64,000 nucleotides of DNA from Gammaproteobacteria bacterium (GCA_016708925.1 JADJET010000001.1:429075-493074); one strand, 5' to 3'; counted from the first letter of the stretch, positions 1 through 12,465 are shown. Notes: generated by a model not told the origin, from the letters alone. Numbers and translations: made by a program.

Positions 1-1666
<1,666 letters not shown>

Positions 1667-1721
1667 GATGGTCTCCTCGCGTGGGATGGGTGACCAGCGT
1701 GGAGTACGGAAGGCGGGCGTT

Positions 1722-1808
1722 CACTCTTCCCTACGCCGATGCGAGTCGGATCAGGTTCCACGGGTCTGCCGGTCCGGCATCTCAGCCCCTGAAGGGCGCC
1801 CCGAGAGT
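1722..1808 (-). promoter_or_regulatory. TPP riboswitch (THI element) upstream of thiC
   Basis: Read on the minus strand, the sequence contains the conserved core GGGGC...CTGAGATG, then ACCCGTGGAACCTGATCCG, and ends with GTAGGGAA, the signature of the thiamine pyrophosphate aptamer. It sits in the thiC leader, which is its usual place. Binding of TPP normally blocks translation or transcription of the downstream gene. Boundaries are estimated from the conserved core. Confidence 0.95.
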
Positions 1809-2007
1809 TGCGCGTCGATTATAGGCCTGAAGTGCGTGCGTGCAAGGACAGATACCGTCCCCTTATCAACCCGGATGCGTGCACCGCATGACGCGCAAGG
1901 GCCGTCCGGGGGCATGGTAAGCTGGGCCATCGCACGGACCACGCGGCGCAGCGCTCACCACGGCAACGCACACACCTTTACAGCAAAACATTTTCGCGGC
2001 AAACACC
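1809..2007. other. Divergent intergenic region, no gene seen
   Basis: This stretch separates the thiC leader (minus) from the potassium-channel gene (plus). Promoters for both should lie here, but I see no convincing -35/-10 pair. No coding signal stands out. Confidence 0.4.
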
Positions 2008-2472
2008 ATGGCCACTGATATTGGGAGTCTTGTCGCCAATCTCGCGGTGGGTACCGGGATGGGTGCCGTGACCGTGCTGGTGCATTTCTGGGGGCTTATC
2101 TTCCTCACCTACATCATGAGCCGACACGGCCACCGGCTGCATCCTCACGACAGCCACACGCGGCGCGCCGCGGTGATTCTGGTGGTGGTGTTCGGTATCT
2201 TTGTGTTGCATACCATCGAGATCTGGCTGTACGCGGCGCTTTACCTGGCGCTCGGCGAGATGCGGAGCTTCGAGGAGGCGCTGTATTTCTCCACTGTCGC
2301 CTTCACCACCGTGGGTTTTGGCGACGTAGTGCTCACGCCAAGCTGGCGCGTACTGAGCGCCATCGAAGCCGCCAACGGCTGGATCCTGTTCGCCTGGTCG
2401 ACCGCCTTTTTATTGACCGTGACCACGCGACTCAAGCTGCTCGAACACGACTGGCTGGACCGGCGCGATTGA
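2008..2472 (+). CDS. Two-TM potassium channel family protein
   Basis: The 154-residue product is a small inner-membrane protein with an ion-channel (Ion_trans_2) layout. A hydrophobic segment lies near residues 20-38, a second near 52-75, then a pore loop with the selectivity filter TTVGFGD near residues 107-113, and a final helix near 125-145. TVGFGD is the K+ filter signature (TVGYGD variant). There is no cytoplasmic RCK/TrkA domain, so gating is unknown. It stands alone between thiC and a toxin-antitoxin pair. Potassium selectivity is inferred from the filter only. Confidence 0.85.
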   Translation: MATDIGSLVANLAVGTGMGAVTVLVHFWGLIFLTYIMSRHGHRLHPHDSHTRRAAVILVVVFGIFVLHTIEIWLYAALYLALGEMRSFEEALYFSTVAFTTVGFGDVVLTPSWRVLSAIEAANGWILFAWSTAFLLTVTTRLKLLEHDWLDRRD

Positions 2473-2497
2473 GTGGAATGGCGCTGGCGGTGAATTG

Positions 2498-2836
2498 TCA
2501 GGCTCCGATTATTTCATTCAGACCGTCGATGATGTGTGCGAGCTCCTCGGGCCCTACCGCGCCGATTTTCTTGCCAATGCGCTCTGTTGAGAGAGTGCGA
2601 ATCTGACTGATCTTGACCCATGACCGCTTGGGCAGCTTTGCTTTCACGAGCTCGTGCGTCAATGGAAACCTGGCCCGCTGCTCCTGGCTGGTAAGCGCCA
2701 TGGCGATGACGGTTCCCGATCGCTCATTGAATATGTCCTGGCTCAGGATCAGCACCGGGCGTTCCCCCGACTGCTCACGACCCATCGTAGGGTTTAGATC
2801 AGCCCACCGCACTTCCCCCCTCAATATTTTGGCCAT
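2498..2836 (-). CDS. MazF/PemK-family toxin (endoribonuclease)
   Basis: The 112-residue protein opens with a GEVRWADLNPTMGREQSGERP block, the MazF/PemK beta-barrel signature (GDIxWxxxxPxxGxExxGxRP), followed by VLILSQDIFN and WVKISQIRTLS. Members cleave mRNA at short motifs and arrest growth unless bound by an antitoxin. Its start overlaps the end of the upstream antitoxin gene by 16 bases, the usual arrangement for coupled translation of a type II toxin-antitoxin module. The length is normal for the family, so it looks intact. Confidence 0.9.
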   Translation of the reverse strand: MAKILRGEVRWADLNPTMGREQSGERPVLILSQDIFNERSGTVIAMALTSQEQRARFPLTHELVKAKLPKRSWVKISQIRTLSTERIGKKIGAVGPEELAHIIDGLNEIIGA

Positions 2837-3063
2837 TCCGCCACATCCTCGGACAGCCCCTCGTCCGCCATCGCTCTTTCAAACGCTGGCTCGAGTTTTG
2901 CGCATTCTTCCGCCAAACGACTCCGTTCCATGCGTTCCAACTTCTCTTGAACCGCCTCCTGGATAGCCCGGCTCCGGTTGCTGAATACTTTCCGCTGCAC
3001 CAGCGCATCCACTCTGGCGAGGAGTCCCGCTTCAATCGTGACGGCCACTTTGGTCTGGCTCAT
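2821..3063 (-). CDS. Ribbon-helix-helix antitoxin partner of the MazF-like toxin
   Basis: This 80-residue protein has an N-terminal ribbon-helix-helix-like segment (TKVAVTIEAGLLARVDALVQ) followed by NRSRAIQEAVQEKLERM, typical of CopG/MazE-like antitoxins. The acidic C-terminal tail is the likely toxin-binding part. It is first in the operon and overlaps the toxin start. Such antitoxins usually bind their own promoter with the toxin, so autoregulation from the AT-rich stretch at about 3064-3110 is likely. Confidence 0.85.
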   Translation of the reverse strand: MSQTKVAVTIEAGLLARVDALVQRKVFSNRSRAIQEAVQEKLERMERSRLAEECAKLEPAFERAMADEGLSEDVAEWPKY

Positions 3064-3135
3064 GGCGCCACCCCATTAGTATGATGTTTAATCATACCGA
3101 TGCGAATAAGCGGCGGCAAGCCGAGAAGTCCGGCG

Positions 3136-4368
3136 TCAGCCCGCCTCCGGCACGGATTCGGCGACCAGGATGTGCTGACTTTCGAGCGCGGCAATCTCCC
3201 CGGCGGAATAGGCGAGCAGATTTTTCAGCACTTCGTGGTTGTGCTCGCCCAGATAGGGCGCTTCCAGATCCGCGACGTTGGCGTACTCCGAAAACCGCAG
3301 CGGCATGCCCGGCATCTGAAAAGTGCCGAACTCGCGTTCGGTCACCGTCCGCACCGTGCCGCGCTCGATAAAGTGGGGATGCTGCATCGCCTCCGCGACG
3401 CTCAGCACCGGCGCCACCGGAATGCGGCGCTCTTCGAGAATCCGGATTACTTCCTCGTCGCTGGCCCGGGACCGGATCCAGTCTTCGATGATGGCAACCA
3501 GCGCAAAGCGATTCTTGGCCCGCTCGCGGGGATCCTTGAAGCGCGGGTCGGTCAGCAGCTCGGGTTTTCCCATCGCCTCGCAAAACTCTTTCCACTGATG
3601 CAACACCGCGATGATGATCAGGTACCGATCCGGCGCCTTGCCCTTGAAGCAGCCCAGGGGCGCCATCCCGGGATGGTGGGAGCCGCCGCGCGTGGGTTTC
3701 AGCTTGCCCTCGCTGGCGCTGATCATGCCGACGTTGAGCTCATGGCAGTGAAAGTAGCTGTCGATCAGCGAGATATCGAGCAGTTGCCCGGGACCGCCGA
3801 GGGCGCGCCGGTACAGCGCCGCGTTGATCGCCGCCAGCGCATGCACGCCGGTGGTGACATCACCGATGGCCGCCATCGGCAGGCTGGGCGCCTGGTCGCG
3901 CTCGCCGATCAGACTGGTGATGCCTGAATACGCCTGGGCGATGTAGTCGAACCCCGGCCGGTCGGCGAGCGGGCCGGTCTGCCCGAAGGTGGAGATGGAG
4001 CACATGATGAGTTTGGGATTGACGCGGTGAACCGTCGCCCAGTCCAGCCCCATGCGCCCGATCACGCCGGGCGCGAAGTTCTCCACCAGAACGTCGAATT
4101 TCGGCACCAGATCGAGCAGCAGTTTGCGCCCGGCCGGGGTTTTCACATCGACGCAGAGACTTTTCTTGCCGCGGTTCTGCTGCACGAAATACGCGGAGCG
4201 CCCGCCCTTGAGATAACCGGCCTTGCGCACCTGGTCGCCCCAGGGCGCCAGCTCCAGCTTGATGATCTCGGCGCCCATTTCCGCCATCAGGCGGGTCGTG
4301 GTGGGGCCCGCCAGATGCTGGGTGAAATCCAGTACCCGCAGACCGTCCAAAATAGGTTCAGTGCTCAT
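3136..4368 (-). CDS. CaiB/BaiF CoA-transferase family protein (class III)
   Basis: The 410-residue protein starts EPILDGLRVLDFTQHLAGP and contains GAEIIKLE, NRGKKSL and DYIAQAYSG, all hallmarks of family III CoA-transferases, which move CoA between acyl-CoAs and carboxylic acids through an aspartyl-CoA intermediate. I chose the ATG at 4368 over a TTG two codons upstream. The substrate cannot be read from sequence. Its neighbours (amidohydrolase, Baeyer-Villiger-type monooxygenase, acyl-CoA dehydrogenase) suggest catabolism of a cyclic or terpenoid-like carboxylate. Three 13-bp direct repeats lie just upstream of the start. Confidence 0.9.
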   Translation of the reverse strand: MSTEPILDGLRVLDFTQHLAGPTTTRLMAEMGAEIIKLELAPWGDQVRKAGYLKGGRSAYFVQQNRGKKSLCVDVKTPAGRKLLLDLVPKFDVLVENFAPGVIGRMGLDWATVHRVNPKLIMCSISTFGQTGPLADRPGFDYIAQAYSGITSLIGERDQAPSLPMAAIGDVTTGVHALAAINAALYRRALGGPGQLLDISLIDSYFHCHELNVGMISASEGKLKPTRGGSHHPGMAPLGCFKGKAPDRYLIIIAVLHQWKEFCEAMGKPELLTDPRFKDPRERAKNRFALVAIIEDWIRSRASDEEVIRILEERRIPVAPVLSVAEAMQHPHFIERGTVRTVTEREFGTFQMPGMPLRFSEYANVADLEAPYLGEHNHEVLKNLLAYSAGEIAALESQHILVAESVPEAG

Positions 4369-4389
4369 CGGCAATCCCCGCTGTCTTGT

Positions 4390-4428
4390 TGTTATCTGAA
4401 ATTGTTATCCGAAGCTGTTATCTGGAGT
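4390..4428. repeat. Three tandem 13-bp repeats upstream of the CoA-transferase
   Basis: Three consecutive 13-base units all begin TGTTATC (TGTTATCTGAAAT, TGTTATCCGAAGC, TGTTATCTGGAGT). They lie 22-60 bases upstream of the minus-strand start at 4368. Direct repeats of about one helical turn next to a start can be regulator sites, but no regulator gene is nearby. Confidence 0.6.
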
Positions 4429-4663
4429 CGTTTTGTCATGCGCCAGCCCCCGTTTACCATACCAGTCATCCATGTGCTCACTGGCGAAGCCCGACAACAC
4501 AACCATTGGCCACCGAAAACTGTAGTCCCTGTGCCTCCGCTTGTCTGTAGCCTCCTGCGGCCATCCGGAGTAAGGTCCGGTCTGTTGTTCGACGCGACAC
4601 CCGGTCCGGATGTGCGCTCAACAGACTGCTAGCCCTCCGGAGCTGATCAGGAGACATATCCGC

Positions 4664-5893
4664 ATGACCTCGCCCGCCACCCGCCCCGACAGTCCCCGCG
4701 CGCTGATCGACTATCCACTGGTCGACGCGGACTGCCATTACTACGAGCCCGACGACTGCTATACCCGCCACATGGAAGCCCGCTTCCGCGCCGACGCCAT
4801 CACCGTGGTGCGCGGGCAGAGCCAGCATGCGCAGGTGCATTTTCGCGGCCGCCGGCTGGCGTTTTTCAGCGCTCCGCCCGGCGAACACGCGGGCAAACCC
4901 GGCTCGTATAAAGCGTTCTATCGCAGCGATCAGCCCAAGGGCGCGCATATTCTGGCGGCCGATCCGATTTCCTGTTTCGACCTGCCGGAATCCATGCAGC
5001 GCGACGCGCGGCTGCGCTGGTTCGATCAGTACGATGTCGAAGCAGGCATCTTCCTGCCCTCACTGGGCGTCGGCGTCGAAATGCAGTTGCGCGATGCCGG
5101 GCCCGAGGTGGTCATGGCCAATCACCGCGCCTTCAATCGCTGGCTCCGGGACGACTGGGGCTGGGATTACCAGAACCGCGTCTTTGCCGCAGCGCAACTG
5201 TCGCTGGTGGATATCGACCTCGCCGTCGCGGAACTCGAACGCGTGCTCGCCGAGGGCGCCCGCATCGTCAATCTGATTCCCGGCCCGGTGCTCGGCCGCT
5301 CGCCCGCGGACCCGCATTTCGATCCTTTCTGGGCGCGCTGCCAGGAAGCGGGGATTCCGGTGTCTTTCCATCTGGGCAACGCCGGGTTCGAAGAACTGGT
5401 GTCGGCGGCCTGGGGCGAAAATCCGCGCCCGCCGCATCACAGAGTCACCGCTTTTCAGCATGTGATCGGCATGATGGAGCGCCCCGTCACCGACACCTTG
5501 GCGGCATTGATCATGCACAACCTGTTCGGCCGCTTTCCCCGCCTGCGCGTGGCCTCCATCGAAAATGGCTCATCCTGGGTCACCCCGCTGCTGCGCAAGC
5601 TCGACAAGTCCGCCAAGATTGCCGGCAACAATTTTACCTTCGGGCCACTGCATGCTCGTCCGAGTGCAATCTTTCTCGACCGTATTCGCGTCTGCCCCTT
5701 CCCGGAAGACAATATCCCGGAACTGATCGCTTCGGTTGGGCCGGATGTCGCACTGTTCGGCTCCGACTGGCCGCACCCGGAGGGCCTCGCCGAGCCGCTC
5801 GAATTCGCCGACGGCCTGGGCGGGCTCGACTACCGGCAGGTGCGCAACGTGATGCGCAGCAACACCGCCGCGCTGCTGGGATTAAGCGCCTGA
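4664..5893 (+). CDS. Amidohydrolase family 2 protein (metal-dependent hydrolase/decarboxylase)
   Basis: The product (409 residues from the ATG at 4664, preceded by CAGGAGA) belongs to the COG2159-type TIM-barrel amidohydrolases. The N-terminal metal motif appears as DADCHYYEP. Later come FHLGNAG, LRVASIENGSSW and, near the C-terminus, LFGSDWPHPEG with the conserved metal-ligand Asp. Relatives hydrolyse or decarboxylate ring compounds and are common beside CoA-transferases and monooxygenases in degradation loci. An upstream in-frame start at 4610 exists but lacks a ribosome-binding site. Confidence 0.85.
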   Translation: MTSPATRPDSPRALIDYPLVDADCHYYEPDDCYTRHMEARFRADAITVVRGQSQHAQVHFRGRRLAFFSAPPGEHAGKPGSYKAFYRSDQPKGAHILAADPISCFDLPESMQRDARLRWFDQYDVEAGIFLPSLGVGVEMQLRDAGPEVVMANHRAFNRWLRDDWGWDYQNRVFAAAQLSLVDIDLAVAELERVLAEGARIVNLIPGPVLGRSPADPHFDPFWARCQEAGIPVSFHLGNAGFEELVSAAWGENPRPPHHRVTAFQHVIGMMERPVTDTLAALIMHNLFGRFPRLRVASIENGSSWVTPLLRKLDKSAKIAGNNFTFGPLHARPSAIFLDRIRVCPFPEDNIPELIASVGPDVALFGSDWPHPEGLAEPLEFADGLGGLDYRQVRNVMRSNTAALLGLSA

Positions 5894-6068
5894 CGCCGCG
5901 ATCTGACGCGCATGGCATGACAGAACCGGACCCGACCGGCGTTCTACCCGGATTTCAGTGCCACGGACTGCCATGGGACAGTCCCGGCAAGCGTTTTATG
6001 TTTCATGAAGTAGAGGTGGCAATTTTGCAATTCAATCTTCACAACCTTAACCATCAGGAGTTTCAACC

Positions 6069-7886
<1,818 letters not shown>

Positions 7887-7916
7887 AACCGTTGGCAAAT
7901 GCCCGGAACATGAACC

Positions 7917-7953
7917 TTGCCCCCCTCCGGATCGATTTATCGGGGGAGGGCAA
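7917..7953 (+). terminator. GC-rich hairpin after the monooxygenase gene
   Basis: An imperfect stem (TTGCCC...GGGCAA with more GC pairs inside) lies 30 bases after the monooxygenase stop. It lacks a T-tract, so a terminator role is only suggested by position. Confidence 0.4.
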
Positions 7954-7990
7954 AGTCGTGGAGCCGTCATCTTCTCTTCCAGCATCACTG

Positions 7991-8106
7991 ACAGCTTGCT
8001 GACCAACGTCGCGCGGCAGCGAGCTGCGCGGCGCACAGCGACCCATCACGCCGACAAAATCAGGAACGGGCAACGAAGCAGAGAGCGGCCGCGACGGTTT
8101 TCCAAC
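7991..8106. repeat. Diverged copy of a dispersed inverted-end element
   Basis: This intergenic stretch resembles the better-preserved repeats at 56371-56516 and 31761-31887. It shares CAGCTTGCTGA near the left end, GAGCTGCG, CGGCGCA, CAACGAAGCAGA, and GTTTTCCAAC at the right end. The match is patchy, so it may be an old decayed copy. It fills the gap between the monooxygenase and the YjgR-like gene. Confidence 0.5.
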
Positions 8107-8112
8107 ACGCGG

Positions 8113-9585
8113 TCAACGCCGCCCTCCCAGCAGAGACCCCAGCACGCCCCGCACCAGTTGGCGCCCGATCTGGCTGCCGATGGAACGCAGCGCACTCTTG
8201 GCGGCGGTTTCCAGAAAAGTGTCCGGCTGGCGCCCCGGTGCTCGGGCCGTCGGTGCCGGCGCCGATGCGGCCGCCTGGGTATCGGCCTGAACTTGCGCCT
8301 GTGCCGCACGCGCCCGCCCGGCAAGCAGCTCGGCGGCGGATTCGCGGTCGAGCGCCTTGTCGTAACGACCAGCGAGTGGCGAGCGCGCCAGCTGTTCCGC
8401 GCGCTCCCCGGCGGTGAGTGGTCCGAGGCGCGACTGCGGTGGGCGGATCAGGGTGCGCTCCACCGGCGTGGGGCTGCCCTTGGCATCGAGTACCGAGACC
8501 AGTGCTTCGCCAACCGCGAGCTCGGTGATCGCGGTTTCCACGTCCACGCCGGGATTCGCGCGAAAATTCTGCGCCGCCGCGCGCACCGCGGCGCGATCCT
8601 TGGGCGTAAAAGCGCGCAGCGCGTGCTGTACCCGGTTTCCGAGCTGGCCCAGCACGGCGTCCGGAATATCTTCCGGATTCTGGGTGACGAAATAGATGCC
8701 GACGCCCTTGGAGCGGATCAGCCGCACCACCTGCTCGACTTTTTCCAGCAGCGCCTTGGGCGCGGTGGTGAACAGCAGGTGAGCCTCGTCGAAGAAGAAC
8801 ACCAGTTTGGGTCGGTCCGCATCGCCGACTTCGGGCAGATTCTCGAACAGTTCGGCGAGCAGCCACAGCAGAAACGTGGAATACAGCCGCGGCCGCGACA
8901 TCAGTGAAGTCGCATCCAGCACACTGATCACGCCCAGCCCGGAAAAATCGGTGCGCATCAGCTCGGCCAGCTCGAGCGCCGGCTCACCGAAAAAGCGATC
9001 GACACCCTGTTCTTCCAGTACCAGCAGGCGACGCTGAATGGCGCCGACACTGGTCGCACTGAGATTGCCGTATTCGGCACGCAAGGCGTCGGCGTTCCCG
9101 CCCACCCACCCCAGCAAGGCACGCAGATCCTTGAAATCCAGCACCAGCAGGCCCTGGTCGTCGGCCACCTTGAACGCCGCATAGAGCACACCGGTCTGGG
9201 TGTCGTTCAGCTCCAGGAGATTGGCGAGCAGCAGCGGACCGAACTCCGCCACCGTGGTACGCACCGGATGGCCGCGCTGACCGTCGATGTCCCAGAACAC
9301 CGTGGGATTGGCGCCGGGACGGTAATCCGCGATGCCGAGTTGCGCAATGCGGGCCAGAATTTTTTCCCCCGGTTCGGCGGCGCGCGCCAGCCCGGACAGA
9401 TCGCCCTTCACGTCGGCGAGAAACACCGGCACGCCGGCGCGGGAAAAACCTTCCGCGAGGGTTTGCAGGGTGACGGTCTTGCCGGTCCCGGTGGCGCCCG
9501 CGATCAGGCCATGACGATTGGCCATGGCGGCGGCGATGGCCTGGTGGGCGCCGGCGGCGCTTGCGCCCAGCGGTATCTGGATCAT
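8113..9585 (-). CDS. YjgR-like HerA/FtsK-type ATPase (DUF853)
   Basis: The 490-residue protein carries Walker A GLIAGATGTGKTVTLQ near residue 33 and Walker B KLVFFFDEAHLLF near residue 280, then FVTQNPEDIPDAVLGQLGNRVQHALR. This is the pattern of the YjgR/DUF853 branch of HerA-like helicases. The C-terminus is alanine-rich with a final SLLGGRR. The start is the ATG at 9585 (MIQIPLGASAAG), inside a longer open frame that extends upstream without a good start. The function of this family is poorly known; DNA translocation is inferred. It follows the acyl-CoA dehydrogenase gene by 23 bases on the same strand. Confidence 0.9.
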   Translation of the reverse strand: MIQIPLGASAAGAHQAIAAAMANRHGLIAGATGTGKTVTLQTLAEGFSRAGVPVFLADVKGDLSGLARAAEPGEKILARIAQLGIADYRPGANPTVFWDIDGQRGHPVRTTVAEFGPLLLANLLELNDTQTGVLYAAFKVADDQGLLVLDFKDLRALLGWVGGNADALRAEYGNLSATSVGAIQRRLLVLEEQGVDRFFGEPALELAELMRTDFSGLGVISVLDATSLMSRPRLYSTFLLWLLAELFENLPEVGDADRPKLVFFFDEAHLLFTTAPKALLEKVEQVVRLIRSKGVGIYFVTQNPEDIPDAVLGQLGNRVQHALRAFTPKDRAAVRAAAQNFRANPGVDVETAITELAVGEALVSVLDAKGSPTPVERTLIRPPQSRLGPLTAGERAEQLARSPLAGRYDKALDRESAAELLAGRARAAQAQVQADTQAAASAPAPTARAPGRQPDTFLETAAKSALRSIGSQIGRQLVRGVLGSLLGGRR

Positions 9586-9608
9586 GGCTGTCTCTCCCTG
9601 CGGCGCGG

Positions 9609-10772
9609 TCACTCCCGCGCCAGCACCCAGCGATGGACCTCGGACGGACCATCGTACAGGCGGAAGGCGCGGATATCCCGGTAGATGCGCTCGATCACGG
9701 TGTCGGCGGAAATGCCCATCGCACCCATTATCTGCATCGAGCGGTCCACCACCCGGCCCAGCGCTTCGGAGCACAGCACTTTGCACATGCTGGTCTCGAC
9801 GCGTGCCTTGTCGCCCTGGTCCAGCAGCCAGCAGGCGTGCCAGGTGGCGAGCCGGCAGGTGTGCAGGTCGATGCGGTTGTCGGCGAGCATGAAGCCCACG
9901 CCCTCGTGTTCGAGGATGGGTTTGCCAAATGCCATCCGCGTCCTGGCGAATTCGCTGGCGATTTCGTGACAGCGCTGCGCCGCGCCCAGCCAGCGCATGC
10001 AGTGGGTCATGCGCGCCGGGCCCAAACGCACCTGGGCGTAGCGAAAGCCTTTGCCCACTGCGCCGAGAATCTGGTCGCGCGGCACGCGCAGGTCGCGGTA
10101 GTCCACCACGCAGTGGCCGCCCGGCGAGTTGCTGTCGAGGGTGTCCAGCATCCGCACCATCTCGATGCCGGGCGCATCCGAAGGCGTCATGAACATGGTG
10201 GCGCCCTGGTCGTTGCCGCGCGCGTCCAGCGTGCGCGCCATGATGATCTGGAACGCCGAGCCCGGCAGTCCGGTGATGAACCACTTGCGGCCGTTGATGA
10301 CATAGTCGTCGCCGTCCGGCACCGCGGTGGTTTTCAACAGACTGGGGTCGGAGCCGGCGCCGCCATCCGGCTCGGTCATCGCGAATACCGAGCGGATCTC
10401 GCCCCGGTAGAGCGGCGCCAGCCAGCGTTCCTTCTGCGCCTCGGTGGCGACTTGCAGCAGCAGGTTGCAGTTGCCTTCGTCCGGCGCCTGGATGTTGAGG
10501 GCGAGCGGTCCCAGAGTGGAATAACCCGCCGCTTCGAAAATCACCGCCATCGCACGGTGATCCAGGCCGAGGCCACCGTATTCCCGCGGCGCCTGGGGCG
10601 TAAGCAGCCCGGCGCGGCGGGCGCGCGCCACCAGTTCCAGACGTAGCTCCTCCGTGGGGCCGTGAAATTCCTGGCGCGGGTCTTTCTCGCAGGGAATGAT
10701 TTCGTCACGGATAAACGCATCGACGCGCTCCTTGAGCGCGCGCAGGTCATCCGAAAATGCGAAGTCCACCAT
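9609..10772 (-). CDS. Acyl-CoA dehydrogenase family protein (ACAD10/11-like)
   Basis: The 387-residue protein has the acyl-CoA dehydrogenase fold: an N-terminal helical domain, VFAMTEPDGGAGSDPS in the middle domain, INGRKWFITG, and the C-terminal FAD-binding ARTRMAFGKPI and QIMGAMGIS. The catalytic segment reads YDGPSEVHRWV, with Asp where classical enzymes have Glu, a feature shared with the ACAD10/11 branch. Two genes upstream on the same strand is a kinase-like phosphotransferase gene, so the pair may handle hydroxyacyl-CoA phosphates. The ATG at 10772 is preceded by AAAGGAG. Confidence 0.9.
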   Translation of the reverse strand: MVDFAFSDDLRALKERVDAFIRDEIIPCEKDPRQEFHGPTEELRLELVARARRAGLLTPQAPREYGGLGLDHRAMAVIFEAAGYSTLGPLALNIQAPDEGNCNLLLQVATEAQKERWLAPLYRGEIRSVFAMTEPDGGAGSDPSLLKTTAVPDGDDYVINGRKWFITGLPGSAFQIIMARTLDARGNDQGATMFMTPSDAPGIEMVRMLDTLDSNSPGGHCVVDYRDLRVPRDQILGAVGKGFRYAQVRLGPARMTHCMRWLGAAQRCHEIASEFARTRMAFGKPILEHEGVGFMLADNRIDLHTCRLATWHACWLLDQGDKARVETSMCKVLCSEALGRVVDRSMQIMGAMGISADTVIERIYRDIRAFRLYDGPSEVHRWVLARE

Positions 10773-10846
10773 GATGATTGCTCCTTTGTTACCGCAGCGG
10801 CCGCCCGCTGCGGTCGGATGATTGTTGGATGATGGCGAACGGCCCG

Positions 10847-11257
10847 CTAATCCATCGAGTGACTCACGCTCTCGATCTGGCGTTTGACGGCGAGCGGATC
10901 GTCGACATTCTTGAACCGAAAATCGCTGTTGCCGCGTCCGGTCAACTTCACCGTACCAAAACCGAACAAGCGACCGCTGATGCTCTGTTCCATTTCCACC
11001 GTTTCGATCGAACCGAGTTTCATTTCTTCGGTCTGCCGGCTGATGATGCCGCGCTTGAAGATCACGCGCTTGTTGGTCACGCCCTGCTCGGTATGTTTGA
11101 GCCGCAGGAACTCGTAGAGCGCGAGAATCCAGGTCAGTCCCAGCGTGGGTACGCCCAGCACTATCCACAGGATCATGGGAATGCGGGCGAACCAGTGCAG
11201 TTTGAACAGCCCGACGATCTGCTCGCCGTCGGATAACGAATCTTCGATATAGGACAT
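10847..11257 (-). CDS. PH domain-containing membrane protein (bPH2/DUF304-like)
   Basis: A 136-residue protein with a hydrophobic hairpin near residues 22-48 (WFARIPMILWIVLGVPTLGL) followed by TNKRVIFKRGIISRQTEEM and SIETVEMEQSISGRLFGFG. That second half matches the bacterial PH-like domain of YdbS/DUF304 proteins. Membrane localisation with a cytoplasmic PH-like domain is expected. It lies between the acyl-CoA dehydrogenase and the phosphotransferase on the same strand and may be co-transcribed. No specific function is known. Confidence 0.8.
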   Translation of the reverse strand: MSYIEDSLSDGEQIVGLFKLHWFARIPMILWIVLGVPTLGLTWILALYEFLRLKHTEQGVTNKRVIFKRGIISRQTEEMKLGSIETVEMEQSISGRLFGFGTVKLTGRGNSDFRFKNVDDPLAVKRQIESVSHSMD

Positions 11258-11320
11258 GGGCTTTCCCGTGCTGCAAAAAAATATTCGTCATTGCAAACGA
11301 GTTGCAAACTGAAGGCGCAC

Positions 11321-12359
11321 TCAAGACACCAGTCGCAGTCCCTGCTGATAAAACCGCGACACCGTGAAGGCAAACCGCTCCCACATCGGATCGATGCGCT
11401 GGCGCTTGCGGTGCAGGCGCACATTGAGGCACGCGATGCTGCCCAACTGATAGGCGGCGAGCGCCTGATACCAGCGCAGGTCGGAGAACGAGCGCCCCAT
11501 GCCGGCCTGGTAGATGTCGGCCAGTTCCGCGGGCGACACCGGTGCCACCGGGCGGATCTCGTCGGTCCAGAAATCCCCGTCGGCGCAAAACATCAGCCAG
11601 CCGATATCGAGCAGCACCGCGCCGATGCGCACCAGCTCCCAGTCGATCACACCGGTGAGGCGACCCTCGGCAAACAGGCAGTTGCCGGGCTGATAGTCGC
11701 CGTGCACGATCCCCAGCAGCGGGTCGGCGGGCAGGGTTTTCAGCAGTTGCAGACGCAAACGGTCGGCGTGTTCGATCCACTCCGGCTCCAGCGCCTTGCG
11801 GTAGATAGGCTCCCAGCGGCTGATCTCCACCTCCAGCGGGCGCGGCGTCTCCCAGTCCGGCAGGTGCGCGCGCCAGTCGACCTTGTGGATGCGCGGCAGC
11901 ACTTTGCGCGGTCTGCCGCCACAGGGGCGCGGCCGCGGCGGCAGAGCGGTCGAACGACGGATGAGGATCCCAGATGAAAAACTCGCGGCCCGGCAGACGC
12001 GCCATCACCACATAAGGCACGCCGAACTCGGCTTCATCGGGCGCCGCGAAAGGCACGTCCGGCACCGGCAGGCCCTGGCCGTGCAAGGTGCGCAACAGGG
12101 GCGCGGTGCGGTAGACGTCGGTATTGCCTTCGCGCCGCACGCCCTTGGGCGCCAGCTTGATGATGTACGCGCCGCGGTCGGCGCCGTCCGCATCCACGCC
12201 GAAGCCGAAAGTGAGACCGGCATGGCCGCCCAGCATGGGCTCCAGTTCGCGCACCCGTGCGGAGGTGCCGAAATTGCGCGCCACGAACGCCGTTATCTGA
12301 TCGCGCAGTTCCGCGTCCACGCCCGGACGTTCTTCCTCGTGCTGCTCGGCATGCGTCAT
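11321..12359 (-). pseudogene. Aminoglycoside-phosphotransferase-like (APH) kinase, frameshifted
   Basis: Two frames together make a normal APH-family protein of about 345 residues. The N-terminal part (from ATG 12359) has LEPMLGGHAGLTF and YIIKLAPKG. The C-terminal part (frame of 11321-11902) has the catalytic loop IVHGDYQPGNCLF and GVIDWELVRIG. The reading switches frame near 11905-11930: one extra base around CGCGCAAAG would restore A-K-V-L-P-R-I-H. Either the gene is newly broken or this is a sequence error. Paired with the acyl-CoA dehydrogenase it resembles ACAD10/11, or the LvaA kinase with its LvaC partner, which remove a 4-hydroxyl from acyl-CoAs through phosphorylation. Confidence 0.8.
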
Positions 12360-12465
12360 TGGGTCCCCGCTGTCGCTTGGTTTTATCGCGCGCCGGAGAA
12401 TACCATCATGCCGGCGCAAAATGCCGCAACCGGCGCCACCCACACCCGGTCCCCGGAGGTATCCC

